Shown in pieces: positions 36,863 to 50,800 of a DNA stretch of 64,000 bases. Origin of the DNA: Phorcus lineatus (taxonomy: Eukaryota > Mollusca > Gastropoda > Trochida > Trochidae); assembly GCA_921293015.1 (NCBI GenBank), contig OV121094.1, positions 8,484,764 through 8,548,763 of the forward strand, read 5' to 3'. Under the pieces are notes generated by a model, which was not told the DNA's origin, made no database searches, and saw only the letters and a list, made by a program, of their open reading frames with translations. Numbering within the stretch: position 1 is the first letter of the stretch; each line of letters starts with the position of its first letter. A program made the translations under genes and the position numbers.

Positions 36863-38846
36863 TCTTTTAAGACAATGTAAATGGCATAATAAACAGTACT
36901 TCAATGTCCCTCATATTCAATACATTTCCGTGAAAACATTTGGTCAATCTATGCAGGAAATCAAAAGTTCAAAAGCTCAAAAAATGTCAAGGTGGAACAG
37001 CTGTTATGAGGTACATCGCTACTTTTCACACATGGCTGTTACAATTATTACTGAAGTGGCTTGAGTTACCTCCCTTTTAGTCACAGTAGATGAGAAACAG
37101 TTTGAGAATTATTATCATCAAAGGGTAGTCAAATTAAAATCGACAGTGTTCCTAGGAATGACTTATCGATCAGTGTTGATATACTTTGTAACAGAAAACA
37201 CAGGGGGAAGGATAAATTGGGCAGGACTCCGGGAACTTATGAACCAAGAGCATAAATATCCAACAAGGATAAATCAAATGATAAACATGGAAATATAGCT
37301 GTGATCAGGCAATTTTCACATCTATTTGTACGATGGTACTGGTGACTAGAAAAATGGCATATATGGGAGTCAAAGAAAGAAAAACATGGAGATAATTGTG
37401 AGACAATCCCTAAAATCATTGAGCATATTTTTACATTACACTTACACACCCTGAAGTTATTGAGGACTTTCTTGACGTGTAGCACATGGAAATATGGTAA
37501 CAAATTTCGAGATGAAAATTTACACAAAATGATCAACAAAGTTCAACCAACCAATGAAAATCTTTAAAGACAAGGAAAAGTTCTTGTTTCACATGTCACA
37601 TCTAGGCTAAGAAGACCCTATTGTTTGTTGCGTTTCAAATATAATAAGATTGTTAAAACTACACATCTGAACTACATTTGAACACTTTTCAAATAAACAA
37701 TATCACTAACAGAGAGAATTTAGATAGAAAACCATATAAAAAATAACCTGTCTTCAGTATTTATGCCTGTTATGAAAAATTATGTAACCAAATTCTCTGT
37801 AAAAATTTTAAAAAATTGGGTCATGATTAATTTGGTACAATGAACTTATCTTAAAAAACCTTTCTGTTGTGAAACCATTCTATGACTAAATTCTCTGTGA
37901 AAATTTAAAAAAATTGGGACGAGTTGGCATATTCTAAATTTGTAAAATGGACATGTCACAAATAACCTATTTTCACTGTCAAAAAAAATCCTTTGACTAA
38001 ATTCTTTGTGTAAACTAAACAAAATTGGGTTGATATACCTTACACTTCAGCCAAGCCATGAGAAGCTAATGAGTAATAGAAATTTACTTGATTGCATACA
38101 AAGTTTTCACAAGGATATCTAATCAATGATTCTCAACTATTTGGATGCACTGACACATAATCAAACTAGACACTAGCTCGACTCGCAAAATCATTTTCTG
38201 ATTTTCTTTCTTGGCTGACTTGCAAGTCAACATTTTGTAGCAATCAAATGGATGATTTCGTGTTTATGAGAGATGAAAATGCTTGCACAAACGCTCCAGT
38301 GGATGATGAATATATATCTATTGCACTAAAGGTCACTGACATTTGGATCTCAAAATATTTTGGGACTGAAAAATACTGAAACTGCGAGGCATGAACAATA
38401 ATAATGAAATATTGGAAAATAGGTAGTTTGTATGAAATAAAATGAAGTTACACAGATTGTCAACAAGTAAAATGATAATGTTTGATGATTGAGCATTTAC
38501 AAATCAAGCACAGCTTGAAGTACGCCTAAATATTCTCGTTTAAGATGAAAACCATTCAACAAAATCGGCTGCATCTGCTTGGCAGAGAGTTTGCATTTAA
38601 CAAAATTCTACTCTAGTAAAGAAACAGAAATTAATTTTCTAAGATAATACTTGAGGCCATAATTATATATGCCAATTAAACAATGCCATTTCATGATTAC
38701 AATCAGGGTTTATCAGTCCGCTTTAAGCAAGGAAAAACTATCTTTAAACCTCAGCATTGTAAAACCTTAACATAAGGAATGTCCCCCTTATTCTACAATT
38801 TCTATAGTTTTCAGTAAATTCCTTAAAATATTTTTAAAAGTTTGTT

Positions 38847-38852
38847 TTTATT
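38847..38852 (-). terminator. AATAAA just after the TCF19-like stop codon
   Basis: On the minus strand AATAAA begins two bases after the TAA stop (TAAGGAATAAAAAC). Used alone it would give a 3' UTR of only 20-30 bases, so a more distal signal may be the real one. Confidence 0.3.
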
Positions 38853-38854
38853 CC

Positions 38855-41800
38855 TTACATGGCCTTTTCTTTACTAGAATTCTGTAGCTCTTCTATAAAT
38901 TTCTGTATCCTATCTCCAGGTATGCCGTATCTTCGAACTATTGTATCGTCTATGGTTTTCTGAAAGAATAACATTATAGTATTGCTCTAAACCTAATCTA
39001 CAGATTTCTACATAGCTTTTCTGGATTTTTTTTCATGTAGGGTTTTCTGTTATTCATACCACTGAATTTTTTCAGATTATTTCTGTAACTTTTTCTTTCA
39101 AAAATTAATTTCTTTTTTCTTTGGATATTACACACATCCACAGTGGAATTCCATTTGAGAGTCTTTCACATCGTCATAGCGACAGCCAACGCACACAGTG
39201 TGGAACCATAGGTCACAGTCATCACACTGCACCTGAAAAAAAAGAAGATTATTTGAATTGCAGATAAATCAGAGATTTGAATGTTTATACTTGTATTCCC
39301 TAGAAAAACAGATTTTAGACTTTCCCCTTTAGAGTTGAGTTGGGTTGGGGGTGATGGTGGGAAGTTGAGGACATCAAGTCGATGCAATACAAACCTCTTG
39401 ATGCGTAACAATTTACAAATGCAAAACACTGATGAGCAGAGTCAAGACAAGTAGAGTTTAAGCTAGATAGAGTTCACACCACTCTCAGCAGCATATGACT
39501 TGGATATCATTGATAGATCACTACTAATTTTGTCCGAAGAGAGTCAGAAACATTATCATGGTGATGCATGGGAAAGAAACCTGTGTGTAAACGACAGACA
39601 TAATTTTAAGTAAACGCAACTAACACAAACACAGATGAATTAAGATAGAGTTTATGGTTCTGCAGGTCATCTTGTTTCTTATAATAAACTATTTATATCA
39701 GAAATTAACCTCCAATAGCCCTAAATGAATATTCACAGTATCAATAAGCTTTTGGTGTGCAAACATATATCCATGGCAACAAATACTTGTATTTACCCAA
39801 TTGATCCTTGAATTTATGTGAAAAATAAAAAAAACAGGACTCAAGTCAACTTGTGAACCATTGACAATATGAAAATTAAGTTAAGTGCTGGAGGACTTGA
39901 TTGAGACATAAGAAATGTCCTTTACCAGGGTTATGGTAAAGTACAATGGCACTTGCATATTTTTAGGTACAATTTTTAATGTACTTTTGATTTTTTTTTT
40001 ACAAAGTACTTACTTGAGTCAACTATGAAAGTACTTGAAATAATAAGTACATTTTAAGTACTTTTCAAGGTTAAACAGTTTTAATGTTAAAGAAAAATAG
40101 CTTCAGCATTGCATTTTTTTGCTTTGTATATTGTTTAGGATCCATTGTTAAAAGGTAAATTTTAGATTTCCCCTAATAATGGTATATGAAGAACAGAAAT
40201 ATGAAAACAGCAACTTTCTTTAAAAAAATCTGATAAAGCCATTGTTTTAAGAGGATACACCTGCTGACCACATGTTTGACAGTAGAAACATACAATAGGG
40301 GGATTATAAATTTGATGTGTAAAGGCTGATACCGCTGAATGATCCGATGTAATTAGATCACATAAGGTTCGAATAATTAATATCCTTACATTAGATTACA
40401 TGTTTTCCATGCAAATTATGTTAATGTTCTGTTCTCCATGAATTTTCCCGCATAAATGGTGGCAGGTGGCAGATCGTGTGTATAGTCAATATGTAACCCT
40501 TTTGGTGCACTGCTGACCTAAGGTTGTTATATTTCTTAGCCAATATTGGCCCTTTTAACGTTTTCATTGTTGATTGCAGGTCAAATAATCCATATATAAT
40601 TGCATTAGCAGAGGGTTAAAGTGAGTGCCTATGCCCCAATGTGCCTTAAGATACCGAATTTGAGCTGTAAAATGCATGCTATATTGCTCAAAAGTTACAG
40701 ATGTCATTTCCACCAAACATTCAATTTGAGCTCACTGTATGATATGATTCGTTATTCGCACCTTGAGCATTGGAATTGAGACGGAATTAATTGTATCTCC
40801 TAAAGGCAGGGGAAGAATGTTGAGCAACTTGAACATCATCTATATTATTCAAAGATGATCAGTTTATCGAGTCATTTTGGCTTATTTTTTAAAAGATCTG
40901 AACCCTTAAAATTGTCAAGTAAAATTTTAGAGTACTCCCACAAAGCCAGTTTCCAATTCCTGGACAGTAAACAAATACCGGATTACAATCAACAACCCTA
41001 ATTAATTTAATCAGGCGATCTATTTTCATGGCAGAGTGACATGTGAACTTAGTTCACCATATTTAATGTGTGAAAAGTAAGGGTGTCATGATACATAATT
41101 GTATCGATGTATCGATCCATTTTTACTGCCAATAGGATACATGATACGTGACTAGTGTATCGATTCTTTTAACAGTATCAATACATATTTTTTGCAATAT
41201 CAATATCTTCTTCATTAAACTTATCTTGGTATTGTTCATTTGAGGCTTTTATCTTTTTAATTTTGATATGTGACAATATATCCTATGTTCTATCTATTTC
41301 CTTTAACAAATATCCCATCTATTTCAATATCGTTTCAATTTCATTTAACAAATAAAGTTGGTTTATTTGATTTCTTTATCTGAAGTAGAAGTGTTCTTCA
41401 GAAACGCACCTAAAATTGTCAGTCACTTGTTGTTAACAGTTTAACCCGTAAACACAGTCTTTTCTTCAGCAATTTGAATGAAAAATATGAATCACAATAC
41501 GTATTGTATCGTGACATCCCAAATGAAAAGTATTCCATCTCCAAAATAACCGCTAGAGACAGCAATGAGGGATTGAGTGATTTGGGTTTTAACGCCGTTT
41601 TCAAGATTATTTCACTTATATCGCAGCTGCTAGTATTATTGCAGGGAGAAAGCCCGCAACACCATTGTGGCTGTGCATTGCGGTGGAACTAGGGAACCAT
41701 GGGTGGTACTGCACTGAAACTCTGTGTAGCATTGCACCCAAACCTGACTGCATGTAGAACAGTTCTCTACTGCAGACAAAGTTGCCGAGCCCCTGGCGTA

Positions 41801-44800
41801 ATCACAGCATGGTAAAGATATAAGGAGAAGAATTGTGACTCACCCACTGAACTCTGCGGTCAGACGGCCGACTACAGTCACATGATGCACACGTCTCCAC
41901 CTCGTACCACTCAACCCCTTCCTCCAACTTCTCGTCGTCCTTCCTCATGACCCTTGACCTCTTCTGCCGTGTTGGTCCAAATCTTTTCTCTGTAACACCA
42001 TCAATCAAATTCTTTTTTAACCATTTGCCCATATATTAGCAGTCTCTGTCAGGGCTAGCAGAACAGTTATTGAACTTGTTTACAAATGAAGACGAGCTAA
42101 AATGTTACAATTGATCTGGTCAGAAAAAATCAAATATTTCTACATACCAATCATGCCAAGTACAAATGGAATTTCAGGAAATACAACTTCTTGGCAGCAA
42201 AATTTAAAGTATGAATCATCATATATATTTTAATTTAATTTTAATTTAATCAATTAAATTTTAATATATTATATAAATATTTTCATATAATTACTTACTT
42301 TTTCTTTTCTTGGTTGAGTTGGTTGATATATTGGAGGGTCTAATGTCCGAGGACTTGCCTAAGAAAACAAGAGGGATGTTTATTAAATCATTCTCCACCA
42401 ATAAAAATATTTAACTTTTCATGTAGCCTCTGTCACCATTGGACCCTTTTCCTAGAAATGTCTCCAAGGTCAACTAGTTGTGGAATTTTTTCAACTCGGA
42501 TAAGAACTTTTTTTTATCAAATACCAAAAATTCTTATTTCTCAAATGTGAAAGCCGATCATGTGTAAATTGCAAAGCTAAAATCACCTGCAATTATTACA
42601 ATTAAGAAGTTTGTCATCCAGAAAAGATTGCCTTCCTAATGCATGATACTTTTAAATGCCCTACAAAGACTTGAAGGAAATCTATTCTTTAATTTAGTTT
42701 GAAACAATGTCACCGTTTTCAAAACTTAAAGAGCCACTCCGTGAGTTGTTGGAGTCATATATGCCAAACTTAATCAATGGTGTTAATTTGATCGCGAAGT
42801 ATCGACTGTTACCGAAAAAGACACATTTTAAAGCTTGTTGGTTTTTTACAGTGACAATATGAAGGTAGAACGTCGCAACTATGGCCGAAAACTGGACAGT
42901 GGCGCGCGTCAAATAGTCAAACGTAACTTTGGAGACTTATCTAAAACAGCCAGGAGGGCAGTTAGGAGTTGATAGTATTTGTTAGGTTATATAACTAGTA
43001 TCCATGTATATTGGACGTGATAACTATAGCTCTGTGCACTTATAAGGCTATTTCAAGATTTTCATGGAAAACCAGTATTTGTCATATATGTCTTTTGGAC
43101 ATGAAAAGTTAAGATGTTTTGATCTTATATCACCACATACGACATTTAGGTTCGTATCAAAGGTAAATAATATATTATGAAAATCACATGGTGGCTCTTA
43201 AGGAGTTTTTATTTCTAGACATGAAAGTTCTCCATGTGTAACAGAGGCCATGTGGGAAAAAAAGACAAGGGAAAACTCTTGAAGAGTGAAAATGAATCAG
43301 TGCTGAAACAAGCAGCTGACATGGTCAAGCTATATCCCTGCAACTTGAAAAAGTTTTGAGGTATAATGATATAATACATTATATCAATTTAAGAGTTTCT
43401 ATGACTGTATTAGAGTTAACGATTCCTTAGTATTATTTTACTGACTAATGTCATTTGCATTGTTGGAAATAATGAAAGAAGGAAACTGTTCAATAAAAAA
43501 TGACATGAAATCAATATTCTTAGGAGAAACTCACAAAATTTAAAGGAAATATTTTCAAATCATGTTTGTTGTAATTGTACCGATTCAAATCCAAAAAGAG
43601 AAATAGTATAGGCAGAGAAGAGTGGATCATTTCAGGATTTTTTATATCAAAATGATGGGTCCAAAATAAAGTCCTAAATGATTTTTTTTCAAATCTATCT
43701 TCATGTATTTCTGGATCTCTGTGATGAGTTTTCAGATCAAATTTCTTTGGATGAATAGTTTAGAAGCTTTCCCTCAAATCCAAAATTTTTATTAAAGACT
43801 TCTCAAAACAGGTAACTATGACATATCATTACATATTTATTAATTGCCAAGGCAAATTTGAATTGAAAAGTTTGATTATTAACTAAGTTATGAGCTTAAC
43901 ACAATTCTTAAGGACTGACGGACGGACAGTGCCCATTTTAATACCCCCAGAAACTTTGTTGTTGCGGGGGGGACAAAAACTTATAATTGATTGAACGTTG
44001 GTGAAATTTTGATTCAAATATTGATACAAATGTTTGCAATTTGCAATATACAATATCCATAACGCATGCCGTGAGTCATTTACAAATAAACACAATGCGT
44101 TAACAAAGGTTAATTCCTGAAAATCAATACAAACTAAGGCTTTCATGCAAAAGAGGAAACTCATGATGTTATTTGATAAAAATACAATTCATTCAATGTG
44201 AACAAGAAATATCAAGCAGGAATAGAGTTGACCTTTTTTCTACTAAATAAATATGTTATGCGTGAACTTGTGGATAAATTTTGCAGTAAATATCAAGCTT
44301 AAGAGAATCGTTTTTCATTCACAAAGAAGGGGCTGACAACATTGCAGTCATGCCTAAGTCCTTTACATCCCTTGGGCTTCATTTACAGAGAATTTGGAAA
44401 TGCGTCAAACAGTAGAAGGCCCAATACAACAAATCATATCTTCCCACGCATGGCTCATTCTTGCATCAGGCCCAATGACAAGCTCAGATGGGCCTTGCCG
44501 CACTTCCCCAACTTTTCTGTGCTTGTCGTCCAAGCTGCTTTGACGGATCCCAGTAGTTCAACAAGAAATCATATGAGAATTAAAACTTTTCACCGAAGAG
44601 GCGCTGCACTCAAAACACAAATTTTGAAGGGTTGGCAGCAAGATTTAAATTAGCCAGTGATAGAGAGTGGTGCAACGAAGCCATTTCGGGGGAAGATGAA
44701 CAAATCACAGGAGAGCTGAATACTCCTCGATAGGGGCCCATTTCACATAGCTACCCTTACTCGGGTTAACCTTATCTACCATTCTTTAAAATTGAACTAA

Positions 44801-47800
44801 GATTACCTAAGTGACTTAGGATAAACTTTGTGAAAGGAAACCTTTTCAGAATTTGACTTCTAAAAAGGGATTGATTGAGCTTTTGTATATCACAGCCACA
44901 CCTCAAATATAAAGGTCACTTTCTGATGAGTGATAAACGAAAATGTTTTTCTGTGACCAGGTTGCATCCAGCACTCAGAAGGTTAACTAATAAGTAAAAT
45001 TTGAAAGGAACCAAAACAAGCTGGAAAAGCAGCCAGCCTATAAGAATCCCTCACAGTTCATAGGTCAAAATCAAAAAGGAAAATCTTAACAAGTAAAGAA
45101 GTGAGCTCAGCTCACATACCCCCGCTTCAAACTATAGTCTGGCTTTCTTTGTTGGTCTTACCCTCAAAAAGCTCACTTAGGGATCATGGTTGATAAGTGT
45201 ATTAAGTTTGTTGAAGCTAGCATGTATAGTTTAGGAGATATGCTCAGGAAAAAGCACTTTGTCAGATAGTCATTGTTTTAGTAATGTTTCCATGTAAAAC
45301 GCAAAAAATTAAAATAAATTTTTGGTCTTACCCTCAAGAGACGCACCAATATGGATAAGTGTATGAAGTTTGGTGATGATAGCATGTACGGTTTAGAAGA
45401 TATACTCCGGACAAAGGACTTAGTCATAAATTCACCGTTTTAGTCATGTTTCCATGGAAAGCGCAAAAAAAATAAAAATCATTTGTTGGTCTAACCATCA
45501 AAAGGCACATCAATGGATCATGGTTGATAAGTGTATGAAGTTTGGTAAGGATAGCATGTATAGTTATGAAGATATATCCGTACAAAGGACTTTGTCACTG
45601 TTTAAGTCATGTTTCCATGGAAACCTCAAAAAATAAAAATCATTTGGTGGTCTATCCCTCAAAAGGCACATCTAGGGATCATGGTTGATAAGTGTATGAA
45701 GTTTGATGAAGATAGCATGTATAGTTTAGGAGATACGCTCCGGACAAAGGACTTGGTCATAGAGTCACTGTTTTAGTCATGTTTCCATGGAAACCGCAAA
45801 AAATAAAAATCATTTGTTAGTCTAACCCTCAAAAGGCACATCTAGGGATCATGGTTGATAAGTGTATGAAGTTTGGTGAAGCTAGCATGTATAGTTTAGG
45901 AGATACGCTCCGGACAAAGGACTTGGTCATAGAGTCACTGTTTTAGTCATGTTTCCATGGAAACCGCAAAAAATAAAAATCATTTGTTAGTCTAACCCTC
46001 AAAAGGCACATCTAGGGATCATGGTTGATAAGTGTATGAAGTTTGGTGAAGCTAGCATGTATAGTTTAGGAGATATGCTCCGGACAAAGGACTTGGTCAT
46101 AGAGTCACTGTTTTAGTCATGTTTCCATGGAAACTGCAAAAAATAAAAATCATTTGTTGGTCTAACCCTCAAAAGGCACATCTAGGGATCATGGTTGATA
46201 AGTGTATGAAGTTTGGTGAAGCTAGCATGTATAGTTTAGGAGATATGCTCCGGACAAAGATTTGTGACGGACGGACAGACGGACAGACAGACAGACGGAC
46301 GGACAGAATGAACGCTATATACCCCCGCTTACGCTGTAAGGCGGGGGTATAAAAATTGCCAATCTGGAGCTAGTGGCCTGTAAATCGGCTGTCGGTTAGG
46401 CTATACTATATACACTGCAGTGACAAATATAATTTGCAGTAGTATCAAAGTTATGAAAACAAACATATCATGCTAAACAGGCAGTCAGTAAAAGGTCAAT
46501 CAAAATCAAATCATGGTTAGGTAAACAAAGTGTAAAAGTGTAACAAACAAGTATATTTCTCCTTTTTTCATTCAAATAATCTTTTTCAATTCATTAAAAT
46601 TCTCAATGTGCATATATGTAGATCACATAAATAAGAGATTAGCATTAACAAGATTGAGTAAAAATCACGACTGATATAAATTATTCATGAGTTAGTGAAG
46701 TAAATATTATTCTTCAAACAACTAACAAATGCTAGATCAACAGTACTTCAAAAGCAAATATATCAAAAACAAGGCAGACAGAAACAAATTTGCAATCTGC
46801 ATCGGACAGGAAATGAATAAATCGAAACAGGAAGTACCAGCAGAGCTGTCGTCGGTGTGGACTTCCTGTAGCAGTAGCTTCACCTGATGGTGGATCGCCT
46901 GAAGATACCGCTCTCCTTCACCATACAAAATACAGTTTGATAGTCTCGCACCAGAACTCAGTCTCCAGCTTTTTACATACACTGGGATATCATCCAAATA
47001 AAAGCCACACCCTGTGGCCTGTGACCTTTGAACTAGCTAACAATCGTCAACCAATAGCAACACTTGAAATCAAGTCTGCAATATCAAAATCATCCTGCTT
47101 CATCAGCGTTTCTTAATAATAATAATAATGATGAACTTATATAGCACCTTATTTCCAGCAAGAGCTGCTCAATGGCGCTGGAGAGGGAAAGAAAGGGTAA
47201 GATACAATGTACAAAGGTCATGGAGATGTAGGAATTCAGCGGAAAGAGAGCAGATATATTTTTAAGTCTTTCTTGAAACAGTCTAGAGATTCAGTTATGA
47301 ACTCCTTCCAAACACCCTCTTTCAAGCCAAATGCCTTGTATCGCAAGCTTTCTAATCAGCCAATGAGACGACTCGCATCCAACAACAGCAGGATGGGAAA
47401 ATATGTAGCTTCAAGCCCGACATTTCATTTTCTATACAAGAAATATAAGTTGAGCAAAGCAATGAAAGCCACAAGGGTTTGGGTTCGAAAGAGATCAGGG
47501 TATTGAGAAGGAGCTCAGCGGATTCAAAAACGCTGATGTTGCAGGATGTATAAAGATTGCACCACCTTGTTCCCAGGTTTCCAACCTGGTTCCTCCAATC
47601 GGATCAATTCGGAGCTCCTACAGGTTCTCATTACAGTGATTTCAAACAAATTATACACCTACTTTCATAAATTCGAAAAGCCTTTGATTTCACCTCCCTC
47701 ATCTAAGGATAACACCACACAAAGGTAATAATACTGTTATTATCAAGAACCATCTCACTAAAACTGTCTGATTGCCTGGACAGAAGTCACAGAGCATAGC

Positions 47801-50800
47801 TATTAGTGGGATAATATTCAAGGTTATGTAAATGGAGTGAGAGCATAAACATTTTACCCTCCCCCCAAAGAGGTGGCATAAGTCATGAAATCCTACACTA
47901 ACCTCTGTTTTATCTCATTTTTCTGCCCACAGAGGTCGCTCAAGTCAAAAAATCTTACACTATCCACTCTTATCTCTTTAGTAAAGAACTTTTCTTACCT
48001 CTGATCTAATTCAAGCACTTCTCAGGCAGGTTAGTAAGGCAATCAGTGTGCAAATCAAAATTTATCATTAGCAAGCCATAGTTCAGGAAAATAGAATTAT
48101 TGAAGTGTGAAGTACACTCTTGAGTCTACAATGACAGAATACAGTCACACTCTATGTCCACTGAACCATGACACCTGCCCAGGTGACAGAAAGAAGAACA
48201 TGCAAAATTTCCTTGGCTGAAATTTTGTAGCTAGTTTGTGTTGCAAGTTTTTACACTAGGGCACCTCCTGAAAGCCTTAGAAGTGCAAAATTGAACAGAA
48301 GTTAGCGGAGGATTTTTTAAGCTACCTGTGTTGGGAGATGCGATAAAACAGAGGTTGGTGGAGTAGATAATATAACTTGAGCTACCTCATGGGGAGAGAA
48401 TAAGGTAAAAAAAGAGGTGAGGTGAGGTGAGTTGGGGTTTAACGCCGCTTTCAAGATTATTTCACTTATATCGCGGCTGCCAGTTTTACTGCAGGGAGAA
48501 AGCCCGCAACACTATAGTGGCTATGCATTGCGGTGAAACCTGCGAGCATTGGCTGGAACTAGCGAACCATGGGTGGTACTGCGCTGAATTTCAGTGTAGC
48601 ATTGCACCCAAACCTGACTGCGTGTAGAACAGTTCTCTACTGCAGACAAAGTTGCCGAGCCCCTGGCAGGATTCGAAACACAAACGCGCTAACCACTGCG
48701 CTATCCCGCCCCCAGGGTAAAAAAGAGGTTGGTGGAGGATTTTATAACTTGAGCTACCTCGTGGGGGAGGATGAAATAAAAAAGAGGTTGGCAGAGGATT
48801 TTATGGCTTGAGTTACTTCTTTGAGGATAGAATGAACGCAAATGTGTCTTCTTATTCAAGGGCCTTGCATACAATTTCAGGGAGATAAATCCTAGGTCAC
48901 TGGCCTATCATTTACTGCTTTCAGACCCTCCAAACATCTTCAGAAGGTAGGGCAAGTAACCTCTTGCTTCAAACAGATAATTTGGAAATAATTTTGGCTT
49001 TGTTTGAATCCGTTGCAAATAGATTATTTCATTACTGAATTACCTGGAATTAGTACTTGTCATATCTTGCTACAATGAAATTGTAAGAAAAAATAATATA
49101 AAGCAGAATGACTGAATAAAGGGTGAAAAGATACACCAGACGCAAAATACAATCTTGATGAAAATACATAGACATGTGGACAATAATTTGCTCATATAAT
49201 GAAAGAAGCAGTGATCCCTTTCAGAGACAATTAATGACATGCAAGATGATGTTCCATCATCAGAAAAAATTGGCAAAATCAGGGCTCCAGTTAAGATGCG
49301 TATCTGCGTAAAATACGCACGGGTAATTCATAAATACGCATTTAAAATGAAATCAATGAGTAACTGATACACACAACTTTTGCAGAATACGAGTCAGATA
49401 TTTGTTTACAGGAGTGATCGTGACTTGTCAAAATAAAGTTTCATTTCTACATGTCTGATCTTTACATCTCGAATAGTAGCCAACTTGATGCCAACGTTTA
49501 TGAAAAGAAAGTGTACCGAGTTTATATCTCATCAAAGATAAATGACTCCTTTATTTACAGTTTAAACGTGTGGAAAACATAATCAACGACTAACATCGAA
49601 AAAGATATTAACTTGGAATGAGGATCCGAAAACAACCAACCTTGAAATACTCCTACTTAATTTCATGTGGTAAGTTTACTCCTCAATTTTAAAATACCCC
49701 TGAGTACAAATAATTATCTGGAGCCCTGAAAATTATTCAATATTCTGACAATTGAATTTCGAGAGCAACAGAGCACACATCTTTGCAGAAAGTAAGAGCT
49801 GAACTGTTCAGTACTTACTGTCGCTATCTTCACTGAACATCGAGTTGGACTCTCCATCTTGGTCACGTTTTGAACTGAAACAAATTGGGAAAATACTAAA
49901 GGTAAATACTTCCTAGGCCTATTCTAAGGTTAAGCATTTGCTGTGATATAAATCTGGGTACAATGGGAGATAAAACGACACCTTAGTGGATAAAAATTAT
50001 GGTTGAGGTTATGTTTTTTTTATGGATCTTACTTGTTTAGTTATGATTCCACTTGAATAAATGTCAATTAAGTGTATCAAATTTTGGATGTAAATAAAAC
50101 AACCTTCACCGGAGACACTGCTTTTGATGCCATAGCACAATTGTTTTTTAAATGTCGATGTCCCAAAATTGTTCTGCAACATGACAACACTAAACAAAAC
50201 ACTTTGTTTAGACATGAATGCCATTGAATGGAGTTTAGAGCTTTGATGAAACACGACTCAGTGTTTCATGCTGAAAATAAGCAGATTTGTTCCTCCCTTC
50301 ATTTCTCTAACTATGAATAAAAGAATATTCTCCAAAAGACTTATATTATCCCTGTGGGACTAGTCTCTTTGCTCTGATTGGTTGTCAACCTCAGCACCAT
50401 AGAAGTTTTGTTGAGACAAGGAAACTACCAAGTTTGTTCAATACTATTTGTTAAATTATCACATAATACATATCTGTGGATATGTAAAGTGCATCATATG
50501 AACCAATGTGAAACTTTATATTATATGAGCAAGGCTTATACACAAATTCAGGAGTTTCGTAGTTCAGCAGGCTCATTTTAAAGTGTAATAATTTATTTTT
50601 GTACAAATCTGACTACAACTGATCCGCAAAATAAAAGAAAAGGGCCTGATTCTTAAAGATGGCCTGCTAAAATGACAAACGTCAAAGGTTTTTAATGGCA
50701 TCACAGACAGCAAAATCCTGATAAAATTACCAAAATCGGAAAGTGCACATGTGCACATATGGAAAATTGCTACAGTTTATCGTCTATTAATGATGGCCTG

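Larger units (their letters stand above)
28811..38854. other. ~10-kb stretch without recognisable exons
   Basis: AT-rich and less repeat-dense than its surroundings. Items that can be named are listed separately: 32000-32203, 33342-33991, 35158-35214, 35974-36206 and the poly-G run at 36848. The stretch lies directly beyond the stop codon of the TCF19-like gene, so part could be a long 3' UTR, but no read-through evidence exists. No open frame here shows a domain or splice context. Confidence 0.4.

Noticed and set aside
42299..42358. Alternative frame of the TCF19-like small exon (SPRTLDPPIYQPTQPRKEK)
   Set aside because: It reads well but its exit phase does not fit the next exon. The KSSDIRPSN...KKRK frame fits both neighbours and yields a nuclear signal.
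44342..44653. 103-codon open frame
   Set aside because: It lies within an interspersed repeat whose other copy (27.5 kb) does not keep the frame.
45116..46270. CRISPR-like array
   Set aside because: Units are contiguous ~170-bp tandem repeats with no unique spacers, in a eukaryotic intron.
48427..48811. Two open frames at the 48.4-kb SINE
   Set aside because: They translate the SINE body and foldback arms; equivalent frames are broken in the 28.5-kb copy.
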